Positions 1 through 13,965 of a DNA stretch of 64,000 nt are shown here, piece after piece. The stretch covers positions 11,965,001-12,029,000 of the forward strand of contig NC_092561.1 of assembly GCF_037975245.1 (NCBI RefSeq), read 5' to 3'. The stretch's first letter is position 1. Each line of letters begins with the position of its first letter. Source of the stretch: Apostichopus japonicus (taxonomy: Eukaryota > Echinodermata > Holothuroidea > Aspidochirotida > Stichopodidae). The translations under genes and the position numbers were made by a program. The notes under the pieces were generated by a model, which had not been told where the DNA came from, made no database searches, and saw only the letters and a program-made list of their open reading frames with translations.

Positions 1-1309
1 AGTCGATTGTGCGTTACCGATGATTTGAATGTGCGGTATCGTTCATTCGAATGTTCGGTACCAATCGATCGAATGCGCGGACCCGATAGATCGAATGTGC
101 GGTATCGATCAATCGAATGTGCGGTACCGATCAATCGAATGTTCGGTACCGATGAAACGAATGTTCGGTACCGATCAATCGAATGTTCTGTACCGATGAA
201 TCAAATTTGCAGTATCGATCGAATGTGCGTTACCGATCAATCGAATGTGCGGAACCGATCAATCGAATGTGCGTTACCGATGAATCGAATGTTCAGTATG
301 ATCGATCGAATGTGCGGTATCGATCAATCGGATGTTCGGTACCGATGAATCAAATTTGCAGTATCGATCGAATGTGCGTTACCGATCAATCGAATGTGCG
401 GAACCGATCCATCGAATGTGCGTTACCGATGAATCGAATGTGCGGTATCGTTCAATCGAATGTTCGCTACCAATCGATCGAATGCGCGGACCGGATTGAT
501 CGAATGTGCGGTATCGATCAATCGAATATTCGGTACCGATCAATCGAATGTTCGTTACCGATCAATCGAATGTTCGATACCGATGAATCGAATGTTCGGT
601 ACCAATGAATCGAATGTGCGGTATCGTTCAATCGAATGTTCGTTACCAATCGTTCGAATGCGCGGAACCGATCGATCGAATGCGCGGTATTGATCAATCG
701 AATGTACGGTATCGATCAATCGAATGTGCGGTACCGATCAATCGAATGTGCAGTATCGATCAATCGAATGTTCGGTATCGATCAATCGAATGTTCGGTAC
801 CGATCAAAATAATGTGCGGTACCGATCAATCGAATGTTCAGCAACGATCGATCGAATGTGCGGTATCGATGAATCGAATGTTCAGTACCAATGAATCGAA
901 TGTGCGGTATCGTTCAATCGAATGTTCGGTATCGATGAATCGAATGCTCGGTACCAATGAATCGAATGTGCGGAATCGTTCATTCCAATGTTCGGTACCA
1001 ATCGTTCGAATGTGCGGTACCGATCAATCGAATGTGCGGTACCGATCAATCGAATGTGCGGAACCGATCAATCGAATGTTCGGCACCGATCAATCGAATG
1101 TTCGGCACCGATCGATCGAATATGCGGTATCGATTAATCGAATGTTCGGTACCGATGAATCGAATGTTCGGTATCGATGAATCGAATGTTCGGTACCGAT
1201 GAATCGAATGTGCGGTATCGTTCAATCGAATGTTCGCTACCAATCGATCGAATGCGCGGACCCGATCGATCGAATGTACGGTATCGATCAATCGAATGTG
1301 CGGTACCGA

Positions 1310-1793
1310 TCAATCGAATTATCGGTACCGATGAAACGAATGTTCGGTACCGATCAATCGAATGCTCGGTACCAATGAATCGAATGTGCGGTATCGTTCA
1401 ATCCAATGTGCGGACCCGATCGATCGAATTTGCGTTACCGATCAATCAAATGCTCGGTAACGATCGATCGAATGTTCGGTATCGATCAATCGAACGTGCG
1501 GTACCGATGTATCGATTGTGCGGTACCGATCAATCGAATGTGCGTTAACGATCAATCGAATTATCGGTACCGATGAAACGAATGTTCGGTACCGATCAAT
1601 CGAATGCTCGGTACCAATGAATCGAATGTGCGGTATCGTTCAATCCAATGTGCGGACCCGATCGATCGAATTTGCGTTACCGATCAATCAAATGCTCGGT
1701 AACGATCGATCGAATGTTCGGTATCGATCAATCGAACGTGCGGTACCGATGTATCGATTGTGCGGTACCGATCAATCGAATGTGCGTTAACGA
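1310..1793. repeat. 242-bp tandem duplication (11 satellite units, two copies)
   Basis: Two adjacent blocks of 11 units, about 1,310-1,551 and 1,552-1,793, carry the same series of diagnostic variants: a TTATCGG unit, a GATGAAACG unit, a doubly mutated AATCC unit and a GATGTATCG unit. The offset is 242 bp. Boundaries are accurate only to about one unit because the background is itself repetitive. Confidence 0.85.
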
Positions 1794-3003
1794 TCAATCG
1801 AATGTTCGGTACCGATCAATCGAATGTGCGGTACCGATCAATCGAATGTGCGGTACCAATCAATCGAATGTGCGGAACCGATCAATCGAATGTTCGGTAC
1901 CGATCGATCGAATGTACGGTATCGATCAATCGAATGTTCGGTACCGATCGATCGAATGTTCGTTATCGATCAATCGAATATGCGGTACCGATGAATCGAA
2001 TATGCGGTACCGATCGATCGAATATGCGATACCGATCAATCGAATGTGCGGTACCGTACAATCGAATGTGCGGTACCGATCAATCGAATGTTCGGTACCG
2101 ATCAATCGAATGTTCGGTACCGATCGATCGCATGTGCGGTATCGATCAATCGAATGTTCGGTACCGATCAATCGAATGTGCGGAACCGATCAATCGAATG
2201 TGCGTTACCGATCAATCGAATGTTCGGCACCGATCGATCGAATATGCGGTATCGATAAATCGAATGTTCGGTACCGATCAATCGAATTATCGGTACCGAT
2301 GAAACGAATGTTCGGTACCGATCAATCGAATGCTCGGTACCAATGAATCGAATGTGCGGTATCGTTCAATCCAATGTGCGGACCCGATCGATCGAATTTG
2401 CGTTACCGATCAATCAAATGCTCGGTAACGATCGATCGAATGTTCGGTATCGATCAATCGAACGTGCGGTACCGATGTATCGATTGTGCGGTACCGATCA
2501 ATCGAATGTGCGTTAACGATCAATCGAATGTTCGGTACCGATCAATCGAATGTGCGGTACCGATCAATCGAATGTGCGGTACCAATCAATCGAATGTGCG
2601 GAACCGATCAATCGAATGTTCGGTACCGATCGATCGAATGTACGGTATCGATCAATCGAATGTTCGGTACCGATCGATCGAATGTTCGTTATCGATCAAT
2701 CGAATATGCGGTACCGATGAATCGAATATGCGGTACCGATCGATCGAATATGCGATACCGATCAATCGAATGTGCGGTACCGTACAATCGAATGTGCGGT
2801 ACCGATCAATCGAATGTTCGGTACTGATCAATCGAATGTTCGGTACCGATCGATCGCATGTGCGGTATCGATCAATCGAATGTTCGGTACCGATCAATCG
2901 AATGTGCGGAACCGATCAATCGAATGTGCGTTACCGATCAATCGAATGTTCGGCACCGATCGATCGAATATGCGGTATCGATAAATCGAATGTTCGGTAC
3001 CGA
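1552..3003. repeat. 726-bp tandem duplication (33 satellite units, two copies)
   Basis: Blocks about 1,552-2,277 and 2,278-3,003 match unit for unit at a 726-bp offset (exactly 33 x 22). I saw only a trace of difference, for example GTACTGATC at 2,821-2,829 against GTACCGATC at 2,095-2,103. The match ends near 3,004, where the second copy reads GATCGATCG and the first GATCAATCG. The first copy also contains the second half of the 242-bp duplication, so events are nested. Part of the same variant series recurs near 5,930-6,420 and 10,290-10,780. Confidence 0.88.
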
Positions 3004-3773
3004 TCGATCGAATGCTCGGTACCGATCGATGGAATGTGCGGTACCGATAAATTGAATGTTCGGTACCGATCGATCGAATGTGCGGTACCGATCAATCGAA
3101 TGTGCGTTACCGATCAATCGAATGTGCGGTACCGATCAATCGAATGTGCGGAACCGATCGATCGAATGTGCGGTATCGATCAATCGAATGTTCGGTACCG
3201 ATCGATCGAATGTTCGTTATCGATCAATCGAATATGCGGTACCGATGAATCGAATATGCGGTACCGATCGATCGAATATGCGATACCGATCAATCGAATG
3301 TGCGGTACCGTACAATCGAATGTGCGGTACCGATGAATCGAATATGCGGTACCGATGAATCGAATGTTCGGTACCGATCGATCGAATGTGCGGTATCGAT
3401 CAATCGAATGCTCGGTACCGATCAATCAGATGTTCGGTATCGATGAATCGAATGTTCGGTACCGATGAATCGAATGTGCGGTATCGTTCAATCGAATGTT
3501 CGGTACCAATCGTTCGAATGCGCGGACCCGATCGATCGAATGTGCGGTATCGATGAATCGAATGTGCGTTACCGATCAGTGGATTGTGCGGTATCGATCA
3601 ATCGAATGTTCGGTACCGATGAAACGAATGTGCGGTATCGTTCAATCGAATGTTCGGTACCAATCGATCGAATGCGCGGACCCGATCGATCGAATGTGCG
3701 TTATCGATCAATCGAATGTGCGGTACCGATCAATCGAATGTTCGGTACCGATGAAACGAATTTTCGGTACCGT

Positions 3774-6700
3774 TCAATCGAATGCTCGGTACGGATGAAT
3801 CAAATTTGCAGTATCGATCGAACGTGCGTTACCGATCAATCGAATGTGCGGAACCGATTAATCGAATGTGCGTTACCGATGAATCGAATGTTCGGCACCG
3901 ATCGATCGAATATGCGGTATCGATGAATCGAATGTTCGGTACCGATCAATCGAATGTTCTGCACCGATCGATCGAATATGCGGTATCGATGAATCGAATG
4001 TTCGGTACCTATCGATCGAATGTGCGGTATCGATCAATCGAATGTTCGGCACCGATCAATCGAATGTTCGGTACCGATTAATCGAATATGGGGTATCGTT
4101 CAATCGAATGTTCGGTAGCAATCGTTCGAATACGCGGACCCGATCGATCGAATGTGCGGTATTGATCTATCGAATGTGCGGCACCGATCAAAATAATGTG
4201 CGGTACCGATCAATCGAATGTTCGGTACCGATCGATCGAATGTGCTGTAACGCTTAATCGAATGTGCGGTACCGATCAATGGAATGTTCGGTATCGATGA
4301 ATCGAATGTTCAGTAACAATGAATCGAATGTGCGGTATCGTTCAATCGAATGTTCGGTACCAATCGTTCGAATGCGCGGACCCGATCAATCGAATGTGCG
4401 TTACCGATCAATCGAATGTTCGGCACCGATCGATCGAATATGCGGTATCGATGAATCGAATGTTCGGTACCGATCTATCGAAAGTTCGGTACCGACTGAT
4501 CGAATGTGCGGTATCGATCAATCGAATGTTCGGTATCGATCAATGGAATGTTCGGTACCAATGAATCGAATGTGCGGTATCGTTCAATCGAATGTTCGGT
4601 ACCAATCGTTCGAATGCGCGGACCGGATCGATCGAATGTGCGGTATTGATCAATCGAATGTGCGGCACCGATCAAAATAATGTGCGGTACCGATCAATCG
4701 AATGTTCGGTACCGATCGATCGAATGTGCTGTAACGCTTAATCGAATGTGCGTTACCGATCAATCGAATGTTCGGCACCGATCGATCGAATATGCGGTAT
4801 CGATGAATCGAAGGTTCAGTACCTATCGATCGAATGTGCGGTATCGATCAATCGAATGTTCGGTACCGATCAATCGAATGTGCGGTACCGATCAATCGAA
4901 TGTTCGGTACCGATGAAACGAATGTTCGGTACCGATCAATCGAATGCTCGGTACCGATGAATCAAATTTGCAGTATCGATCGAATGTGCGGCACCGATCA
5001 AAATAATGTTCGGTACCGATCGATCGAATGTGCGGTATCGATCAATCGAATGTTTGGTACCGATGAAACGAATGTTCGGTGCCGATCCATCGAATGTTCG
5101 ATACCGATCAATGGAATGTTCGGTATCGATGAATCGAATGTTCGGTACCAATGAATCGAATGTGCGGTATCGTTCAATCGAATGTTCGGTACCAATCGTT
5201 CGAATGCGCGGACCCGATCGATCGAATGTGCGGTATTGATCAATCGAATGTGCGGCACCGATCAAAATAATATGCGGTACCGATCAATCGAATGTTCGGT
5301 ACCGATCGATCGAATGTGCTGTAACGCTTAATCGAATGTTCGGTACCGATGAAACGAATGTTCGGTGCCGATCAATCAATTGCTCGGTACCGATGAATCG
5401 AATGTGCGGTATCGATCAATCGAATGTGCTGTACCGATCAATCGAATGTGCGGAACCGATCAATCGAATGTGCGTTACCGATCAATCGAATGTTCGGTAC
5501 CGATCGATCGAATGTGCGGTATCGATCAATCGAATGTTCGGTACCGATCAATGGAATGTTCGGTATCGATGAATCGAATGTTCAGTACCAATGAATCGAA
5601 TGTGCGGTATCGTTCAATCGAATGTTCGGTACCAATCGTTCGAATGCGCGGACCCGATCAATCGAATGTGCGTTACCGATCAATCGAATGTTCGGCACCG
5701 ATCGATCGAATATGCGGTATCGATGAATCGAATGTTCGGTACCGATCAATCGAAAGTTCGGTACCGATTGATCGAATGTGCGGTATCGATCCATCGAATG
5801 TTCGGTACCGATCAATGGAATGTTCGGTATCGATGAATCGAATGTTCGGTACCAATGAATCGAATGTGCGGTATCGTTCAATCGAATGTTCGGTACCAAT
5901 CGTTCGAATGCGCGGACCCGATCGATCGAATGTGCGGTACCGATCAATCGAATGTGCGGTACCGATCAATCGAATGTGCGGTACCAATCAATCGAATGTG
6001 CGGAACCGATCAATCGAATGTTCGGTACCGATCGATCGAATGTACGGTATCGATCAATCGAATGTTCGGTACCGATCGATCGAATGTTCGTTATCGATCA
6101 ATCGAATATGCGGTACCGATGAATCGAATATGCGGTACCGATCGATCGAATATGCGATACCGATCAATCGAATGTGCGGTACCGTACAATCGAATGTGCG
6201 GTACCGATCAATCGAATGTTCGGTACCGATCAATCGAATGTTCGGTACCGATCGATCGAATGTGCGGTATCGATCAATCGAATGTTCGGTACCGATCAAT
6301 CGAATGTGCGGAACCGATCAATCGAATGTGCGTTACCGATCAATCGAATGTTCGGCACCGATCGATCGAATATGCGGTATCGATAAATCGAATGTTCGGT
6401 ACCGATCAATCGAATTATCGGTACCGATGAAACGAATTTGCAGTATCGATCGAATGTACGTTACCGATCAATCGATTTTGCGGTACCGATCAAAATAATG
6501 TGCGGTACCGATCGATCGAATGTTCGGTACCGATCGATCGAATGTGCTGTAACGCTTAATCGAATGTGCGGTACCGATCAATCGAATGTGCGGTATCGAT
6601 CAATCGAATGTGCGGTACCGATCAATCGAATGTGCTTAACCGATCAATCGAATGTGCGGAACCGATCAATCGAATGTTCGGCACCGATCGATCGAATATG

Positions 6701-9700
6701 CGGTATCGATGAATCGAATGTTCGGTACCGATCAATCGAATGCTCGGTACCGATGAATCAAATTTGCAGTATCGATCGAATGTGCGTTACCGATCAATCG
6801 AATGTTCGGTACCGATGAATCGAATGTGCGGTATCGTTCAATCGAATGTTCGGTACCAATCGTTCGAATGCGCGGACCCGATCGATCGAATGTGCGGTAT
6901 CGATGAATCGAATGTGATTTACCGATCAGTCGATTGTGCGTTACCGATCAATCGAATATTCGGTACCGATCGATCGAATGTGCAGTATCGATCAATCGAA
7001 TGTTCGGTACCGATCGATCGAATGTGCAGTATCGATCAATCGAATTTTCGGTACCGATCGATCGAATGCTCGTTAACGATCAATCGAATGTACGTTAACG
7101 ATAAATCGAATGTTCGGCACCGATCAATCGATTTTGCGGTACCGATCAATCGAATGTATGGTACCGATCAATCGAATGTGCGGTACCGATCAATCGAATG
7201 TGCGTTACCGATCAATCGAGTGTTCGGTACCGATCGATCGAATGTGCGGTATCGATCAATCGAATGTTCGGTACCGATGAAACGAATGTTCGGTGCCGAT
7301 CAATCGAATGCTCGGTACCGATGAAACGAATGTGCGGTATCGATCAATCGAATGTGCTGTACCGATCAATCGAATGTGCGGAACCGATCAATCGAATGTG
7401 CGTTACCGATCAATCGAATGTTCGGTACCGATCGATCGAATGTGCGGTATCGATCAATCGAATGTTCGGTACCGATCAATGGAATGTTCGGTATCGATGA
7501 ATCGAATTTTCAGTACCAATGAATCGAATGTGCGGTATCGTTCAATCGAATGTGCGGTACCAATCGTTCGAATGCGCGGACCCGATCAATCGAATGTGCG
7601 TTACCGATCAATCGAATGTTCGGCACCGATCGATCGAATATGCGGTATCGATGAATCGAATGTTCGGTACCGATCAATCGAAAGTTCGGTACCGATTGAT
7701 CGAATGTGCGGTATCGATCCATCGAATGTTCGGTACCAATGAATCGAATGTGCGGTATCGTTCAATCCAATGTTCGGTACCAATCGTTCGAATGCGCCGA
7801 CCCGATCGATCGAATGGGCGGTATTGATCAATCAAATGTGCGGCACCGTTCAAAATAATATGCGGTACCGATCAATCGAATGTTCGGTACCGATCGATCG
7901 AATGTGCTGTAACGCTTAATCGAATGTTCGGTACCGATCAATCGAATGTGCGGTACCAATCAATCGAATGCGCGGACCCGATTGATCGAATGTGCGGTAT
8001 TGATCAATCGAATGTGCGGCACCGATCAAAATAATGTGCGGTACCGATCAATCGAATGTTCAGCAACGATCGATGGAATGTGCGGTATCGATGAATCGAA
8101 TGTTCAGTACCAATGAATCGAATGTGCGGTATCGTTCAATCGAATGCTCGGTACGGATGAATCAAATTTGCAGTATCGATCGAACGTGCGTTACCGATCA
8201 ATCGAATGTGCGGAACCGATTAATCGAATGTGCGTTACCGATGAATCGAATGTTCGGCACCGATCGATCGAATATGCGGTATCGATGAATCGAATGTTCG
8301 GTACCGATCAATCGAATGTTCTGCACCGATCGATCGAATATGCGGTATCGATGAATCGAATGTTCGGTACCTATCGATCGAATGTGCGGTATCGATCAAT
8401 CGAATGTTCGGCACCGATCAATCGAATGTTCGGTACCGATTAATCGAATATGGGGTATCGTTCAATCGAATGTTCGGTAGCAATCGTTCGAATACGCGGA
8501 CCCGATCGATCGAATGTGCGGTATTGATCTATCGAATGTGCGGCACCGATCAAAATAATGTGCGGTACCGATCAATCGAATGTTCGGTACCGATCGATCG
8601 AATGTGCTGTAACGCTTAATCGAATGTGCGGTACCGATCAATGGAATGTTCGGTATCGATGAATCGAATGTTCAGTAACAATGAATCGAATGTGCGGTAT
8701 CGTTCAATCGAATGTTCGGTACCAATCGTTCGAATGCGCGGACCCGATCAATCGAATGTGCGTTACCGATCAATCGAATGTTCGGCACCGATCGATCGAA
8801 TATGCGGTATCGATGAATCGAATGTTCGGTACCGATCTATCGAAAGTTCGGTACCGACTGATCGAATGTGCGGTATCGATCAATCGAATGTTCGGTATCG
8901 ATCAATGGAATGTTCGGTACCAATGAATCGAATGTGCGGTATCGTTCAATCGAATGTTCGGTACCAATCGTTCGAATGCGCGGACCGGATCGATCGAATG
9001 TGCGGTATTGATCAATCGAATGTGCGGCACCGATCAAAATAATGTGCGGTACCGATCAATCGAATGTTCGGTACCGATCGATCGAATGTGCTGTAACGCT
9101 TAATCGAATGTGCGTTACCGATCAATCGAATGTTCGGCACCGATCGATCGAATATGCGGTATCGATGAATCGAAGGTTCAGTACCTATCGATCGAATGTG
9201 CGGTATCGATCAATCGAATGTTCGGTACCGATCAATCGAATGTGCGGTACCGATCAATCGAATGTTCGGTACCGATGAAACGAATGTTCGGTACCGATCA
9301 ATCGAATGCTCGGTACCGATGAATCAAATTTGCAGTATCGATCGAATGTGCGGCACCGATCAAAATAATGTTCGGTACCGATCGATCGAATGTGCGGTAT
9401 CGATCAATCGAATGTTTGGTACCGATGAAACGAATGTTCGGTGCCGATCCATCGAATGTTCGATACCGATCAATGGAATGTTCGGTATCGATGAATCGAA
9501 TGTTCGGTACCAATGAATCGAATGTGCGGTATCGTTCAATCGAATGTTCGGTACCAATCGTTCGAATGCGCGGACCCGATCGATCGAATGTGCGGTATTG
9601 ATCAATCGAATGTGCGGCACCGATCAAAATAATATGCGGTACCGATCAATCGAATGTTCGGTACCGATCGATCGAATGTGCTGTAACGCTTAATCGAATG

Positions 9701-12497
9701 TTCGGTACCGATGAAACGAATGTTCGGTGCCGATCAATCAATTGCTCGGTACCGATGAATCGAATGTGCGGTATCGATCAATCGAATGTGCTGTACCGAT
9801 CAATCGAATGTGCGGAACCGATCAATCGAATGTGCGTTACCGATCAATCGAATGTTCGGTACCGATCGATCGAATGTGCGGTATCGATCAATCGAATGTT
9901 CGGTACCGATCAATGGAATGTTCGGTATCGATGAATCGAATGTTCAGTACCAATGAATCGAATGTGCGGTATCGTTCAATCGAATGTTCGGTACCAATCG
10001 TTCGAATGCGCGGACCCGATCAATCGAATGTGCGTTACCGATCAATCGAATGTTCGGCACCGATCGATCGAATATGCGGTATCGATGAATCGAATGTTCG
10101 GTACCGATCAATCGAAAGTTCGGTACCGATTGATCGAATGTGCGGTATCGATCCATCGAATGTTCGGTACCGATCAATGGAATGTTCGGTATCGATGAAT
10201 CGAATGTTCGGTACCAATGAATCGAATGTGCGGTATCGTTCAATCGAATGTTCGGTACCAATCGTTCGAATGCGCGGACCCGATCGATCGAATGTGCGGT
10301 ACCGATCAATCGAATGTGCGGTACCGATCAATCGAATGTGCGGTACCAATCAATCGAATGTGCGGAACCGATCAATCGAATGTTCGGTACCGATCGATCG
10401 AATGTACGGTATCGATCAATCGAATGTTCGGTACCGATCGATCGAATGTTCGTTATCGATCAATCGAATATGCGGTACCGATGAATCGAATATGCGGTAC
10501 CGATCGATCGAATATGCGATACCGATCAATCGAATGTGCGGTACCGTACAATCGAATGTGCGGTACCGATCAATCGAATGTTCGGTACCGATCAATCGAA
10601 TGTTCGGTACCGATCGATCGAATGTGCGGTATCGATCAATCGAATGTTCGGTACCGATCAATCGAATGTGCGGAACCGATCAATCGAATGTGCGTTACCG
10701 ATCAATCGAATGTTCGGCACCGATCGATCGAATATGCGGTATCGATAAATCGAATGTTCGGTACCGATCAATCGAATTATCGGTACCGATGAAACGAATT
10801 TGCAGTATCGATCGAATGTACGTTACCGATCAATCGATTTTGCGGTACCGATCAAAATAATGTGCGGTACCGATCGATCGAATGTTCGGTACCGATCGAT
10901 CGAATGTGCTGTAACGCTTAATCGAATGTGCGGTACCGATCAATCGAATGTGCGGTATCGATCAATCGAATGTGCGGTACCGATCAATCGAATGTGCTTA
11001 ACCGATCAATCGAATGTGCGGAACCGATCAATCGAATGTTCGGCACCGATCGATCGAATATGCGGTATCGATGAATCGAATGTTCGGTACCGATCAATCG
11101 AATGCTCGGTACCGATGAATCAAATTTGCAGTATCGATCGAATGTGCGTTACCGATCAATCGAATGTTCGGTACCGATGAATCGAATGTGCGGTATCGTT
11201 CAATCGAATGTTCGGTACCAATCGTTCGAATGCGCGGACCCGATCGATCGAATGTGCGGTATCGATGAATCGAATGTGATTTACCGATCAGTCGATTGTG
11301 CGTTACCGATCAATCGAATATTCGGTACCGATCGATCGAATGTGCAGTATCGATCAATCGAATGTTCGGTACCGATCGATCGAATGTGCAGTATCGATCA
11401 ATCGAATTTTCGGTACCGATCGATCGAATGCTCGTTAACGATCAATCGAATGTACGTTAACGATAAATCGAATGTTCGGCACCGATCAATCGATTTTGCG
11501 GTACCGATCAATCGAATGTATGGTACCGATCAATCGAATGTGCGGTACCGATCAATCGAATGTGCGTTACCGATCAATCGAGTGTTCGGTACCGATCGAT
11601 CGAATGTGCGGTATCGATCAATCGAATGTTCGGTACCGATGAAACGAATGTTCGGTGCCGATCAATCGAATGCTCGGTACCGATGAAACGAATGTGCGGT
11701 ATCGATCAATCGAATGTGCTGTACCGATCAATCGAATGTGCGGAACCGATCAATCGAATGTGCGTTACCGATCAATCGAATGTTCGGTACCGATCGATCG
11801 AATGTGCGGTATCGATCAATCGAATGTTCGGTACCGATCAATGGAATGTTCGGTATCGATGAATCGAATTTTCAGTACCAATGAATCGAATGTGCGGTAT
11901 CGTTCAATCGAATGTGCGGTACCAATCGTTCGAATGCGCGGACCCGATCAATCGAATGTGCGTTACCGATCAATCGAATGTTCGGCACCGATCGATCGAA
12001 TATGCGGTATCGATGAATCGAATGTTCGGTACCGATCAATCGAAAGTTCGGTACCGATTGATCGAATGTGCGGTATCGATCCATCGAATGTTCGGTACCA
12101 ATGAATCGAATGTGCGGTATCGTTCAATCCAATGTTCGGTACCAATCGTTCGAATGCGCCGACCCGATCGATCGAATGGGCGGTATTGATCAATCAAATG
12201 TGCGGCACCGTTCAAAATAATATGCGGTACCGATCAATCGAATGTTCGGTACCGATCGATCGAATGTGCTGTAACGCTTAATCGAATGTTCGGTACCGAT
12301 CAATCGAATGTGCGGTACCAATCAATCGAATGCGCGGACCCGATTGATCGAATGTGCGGTATTGATCAATCGAATGTGCGGCACCGATCAAAATAATGTG
12401 CGGTACCGATCAATCGAATGTTCAGCAACGATCGATGGAATGTGCGGTATCGATGAATCGAATGTTCAGTACCAATGAATCGAATGTGCGGTATCGT
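3774..12497. repeat. 4,362-bp tandem duplication inside the satellite (two copies)
   Basis: About 3,774-8,135 and 8,136-12,497 are direct repeats at an offset of 4,362 bp. Every diagnostic variant checked repeats at this offset: 3,781/8,143, 4,264/8,626, 5,365/9,727, 7,519/11,881. The breakpoint lies in the shared stretch CGTTCAATCGAATG near 3,773, 8,135 and 12,497; to its right the first two junctions read CTCGGTACGG while the third reads TTCGGTATCG. No difference was noticed between copies in the stretches compared, which implies a very recent event or an assembly duplication. The length is not a multiple of 22, as expected when shorter units are carried along. Confidence 0.92.
4139..4260. 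repeat. Type copy of a dispersed higher-order block (about 5.5 units)
   Basis: This block joins a GCGGACC unit, a GGTATTGATC unit, a GGCACCGATCAAAAT unit, two ordinary units and a unit reading GTGCTGTAACGCTTAATCG. The last variant, GCTGTAACGCTTA, recurs in the same context near 4,730, 5,320, 6,548, 7,910, 8,606, 9,094, 9,682, 10,910, 12,272, 14,740, 16,667, 20,122, 20,515, 20,735, 21,786, 22,870, 23,708, 24,828, 25,550, 25,919 and 26,336, with a relative at 28,020. Variants therefore travel as linked groups, the signature of higher-order repeat spread rather than unit-by-unit mutation. Confidence 0.85.
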
Positions 12498-13965
12498 TCA
12501 ATCGAATGTTCGGTATCGATGAATCGAATGCTCGGTACCAATGAATCGAATGTGCGGAATCGTTCATTCCAATGTTCGGTACCAATCGTTCGAATGTGCG
12601 GTACCGATCAATCGAATGTGCGGTACCGATCAATCGAATGTGCGGAACCGATCAATCGAATGTTCGGCACCGATCAATCGAATGTTCGGCACCGATCGAT
12701 CGAATATGCGGTATCGATTAATCGAATGTTCGGTACCGATGAATCGAATGTTCGGTATCGATGAATCGAATGTTCGGTACCGATGAATCGAATGTGCGGT
12801 ATCGTTCAATCGAATGTTCGCTACCAATCGATCGAATGCGCGGACCCGATCGATCGAATGTACGGTATCGATCAATCGAATGTGCGGTACCGATCAATCG
12901 AATTATCGGTACCGATGAAACGAATGTTCGGTACCGATCAATCGAATGCTCGGTACCGATGAATCAAATTTGCAGTATCGATCGAATGTGCGTTACTGAT
13001 CAATCGAATGTTCGGTACCGATGAATCGAATGTGCGGTATCGTTCAATCGAATGTTCAGTACCAATCGTTCGAATGCGCGGAAACGATCGATCGAATGTG
13101 CGGTATCGATGAATCGAATGTGATTTACCGATCAGTCGATTGTGCGTTACCGATCAATCGAATGTTCGGTACCGATCGATCGAATGTGCAGTATCGATCA
13201 ATCGAATGTTCGGTACCGATCGATCGAATGCGCGGACCTGATCGATCTAATGTGCGGTATTGATCAATCGAATGTGCGGTAACGTTCAATCGAATGTTCG
13301 GTACCAATCGATCGAATGCGCGGACCCGATCAATCGAATGTGCGTTACCGATCAATCGAATATTCGGAACCGTTCGATCGAATATGCGGTATCGATGAAT
13401 CGAATGTTCGGTACCGATCAATCGAATGTTCGGTATCGATCAATCGAATGTTCGGTATCGATGAATCGAATGTTCGGTACCGATGAATCGAATGTGCGGT
13501 ATCGTTCATTCGAATGTTCGGTACCAATCGATCGAATGCGAGGACCCGATAGATCGAATGTGCTTTATCGATCAATCGAATGTGCGGTACCGATCAATCG
13601 AATGTTCGGTACCGATGAAACGAATGTTCGGTACCGATCAATCGAATGCTCGGTACCGATGAATCAAATTTGCAGTATCGATCGAATGTGCGTTACCGAT
13701 CAATCGAATGTGCGAAACCGATCAATCGAATGTGCGTTACCGATCAATCGAATGTTCGGTACCGATCGATCGAATGTGCGGTATCGATCAATCGAATGTT
13801 CGGTACCGATCAATCGGATGTTCGGTACCGATGAATCAAATTTGCAGTATCGATCGAATGTGCGTTACCGATCAATCGAATGTGCGGAACCGATCAATCG
13901 AATGTGCGTTACCGATGAATCGAATGTACGGTATCGTTCAATCGAATGTTCGCTACCAATCGATC

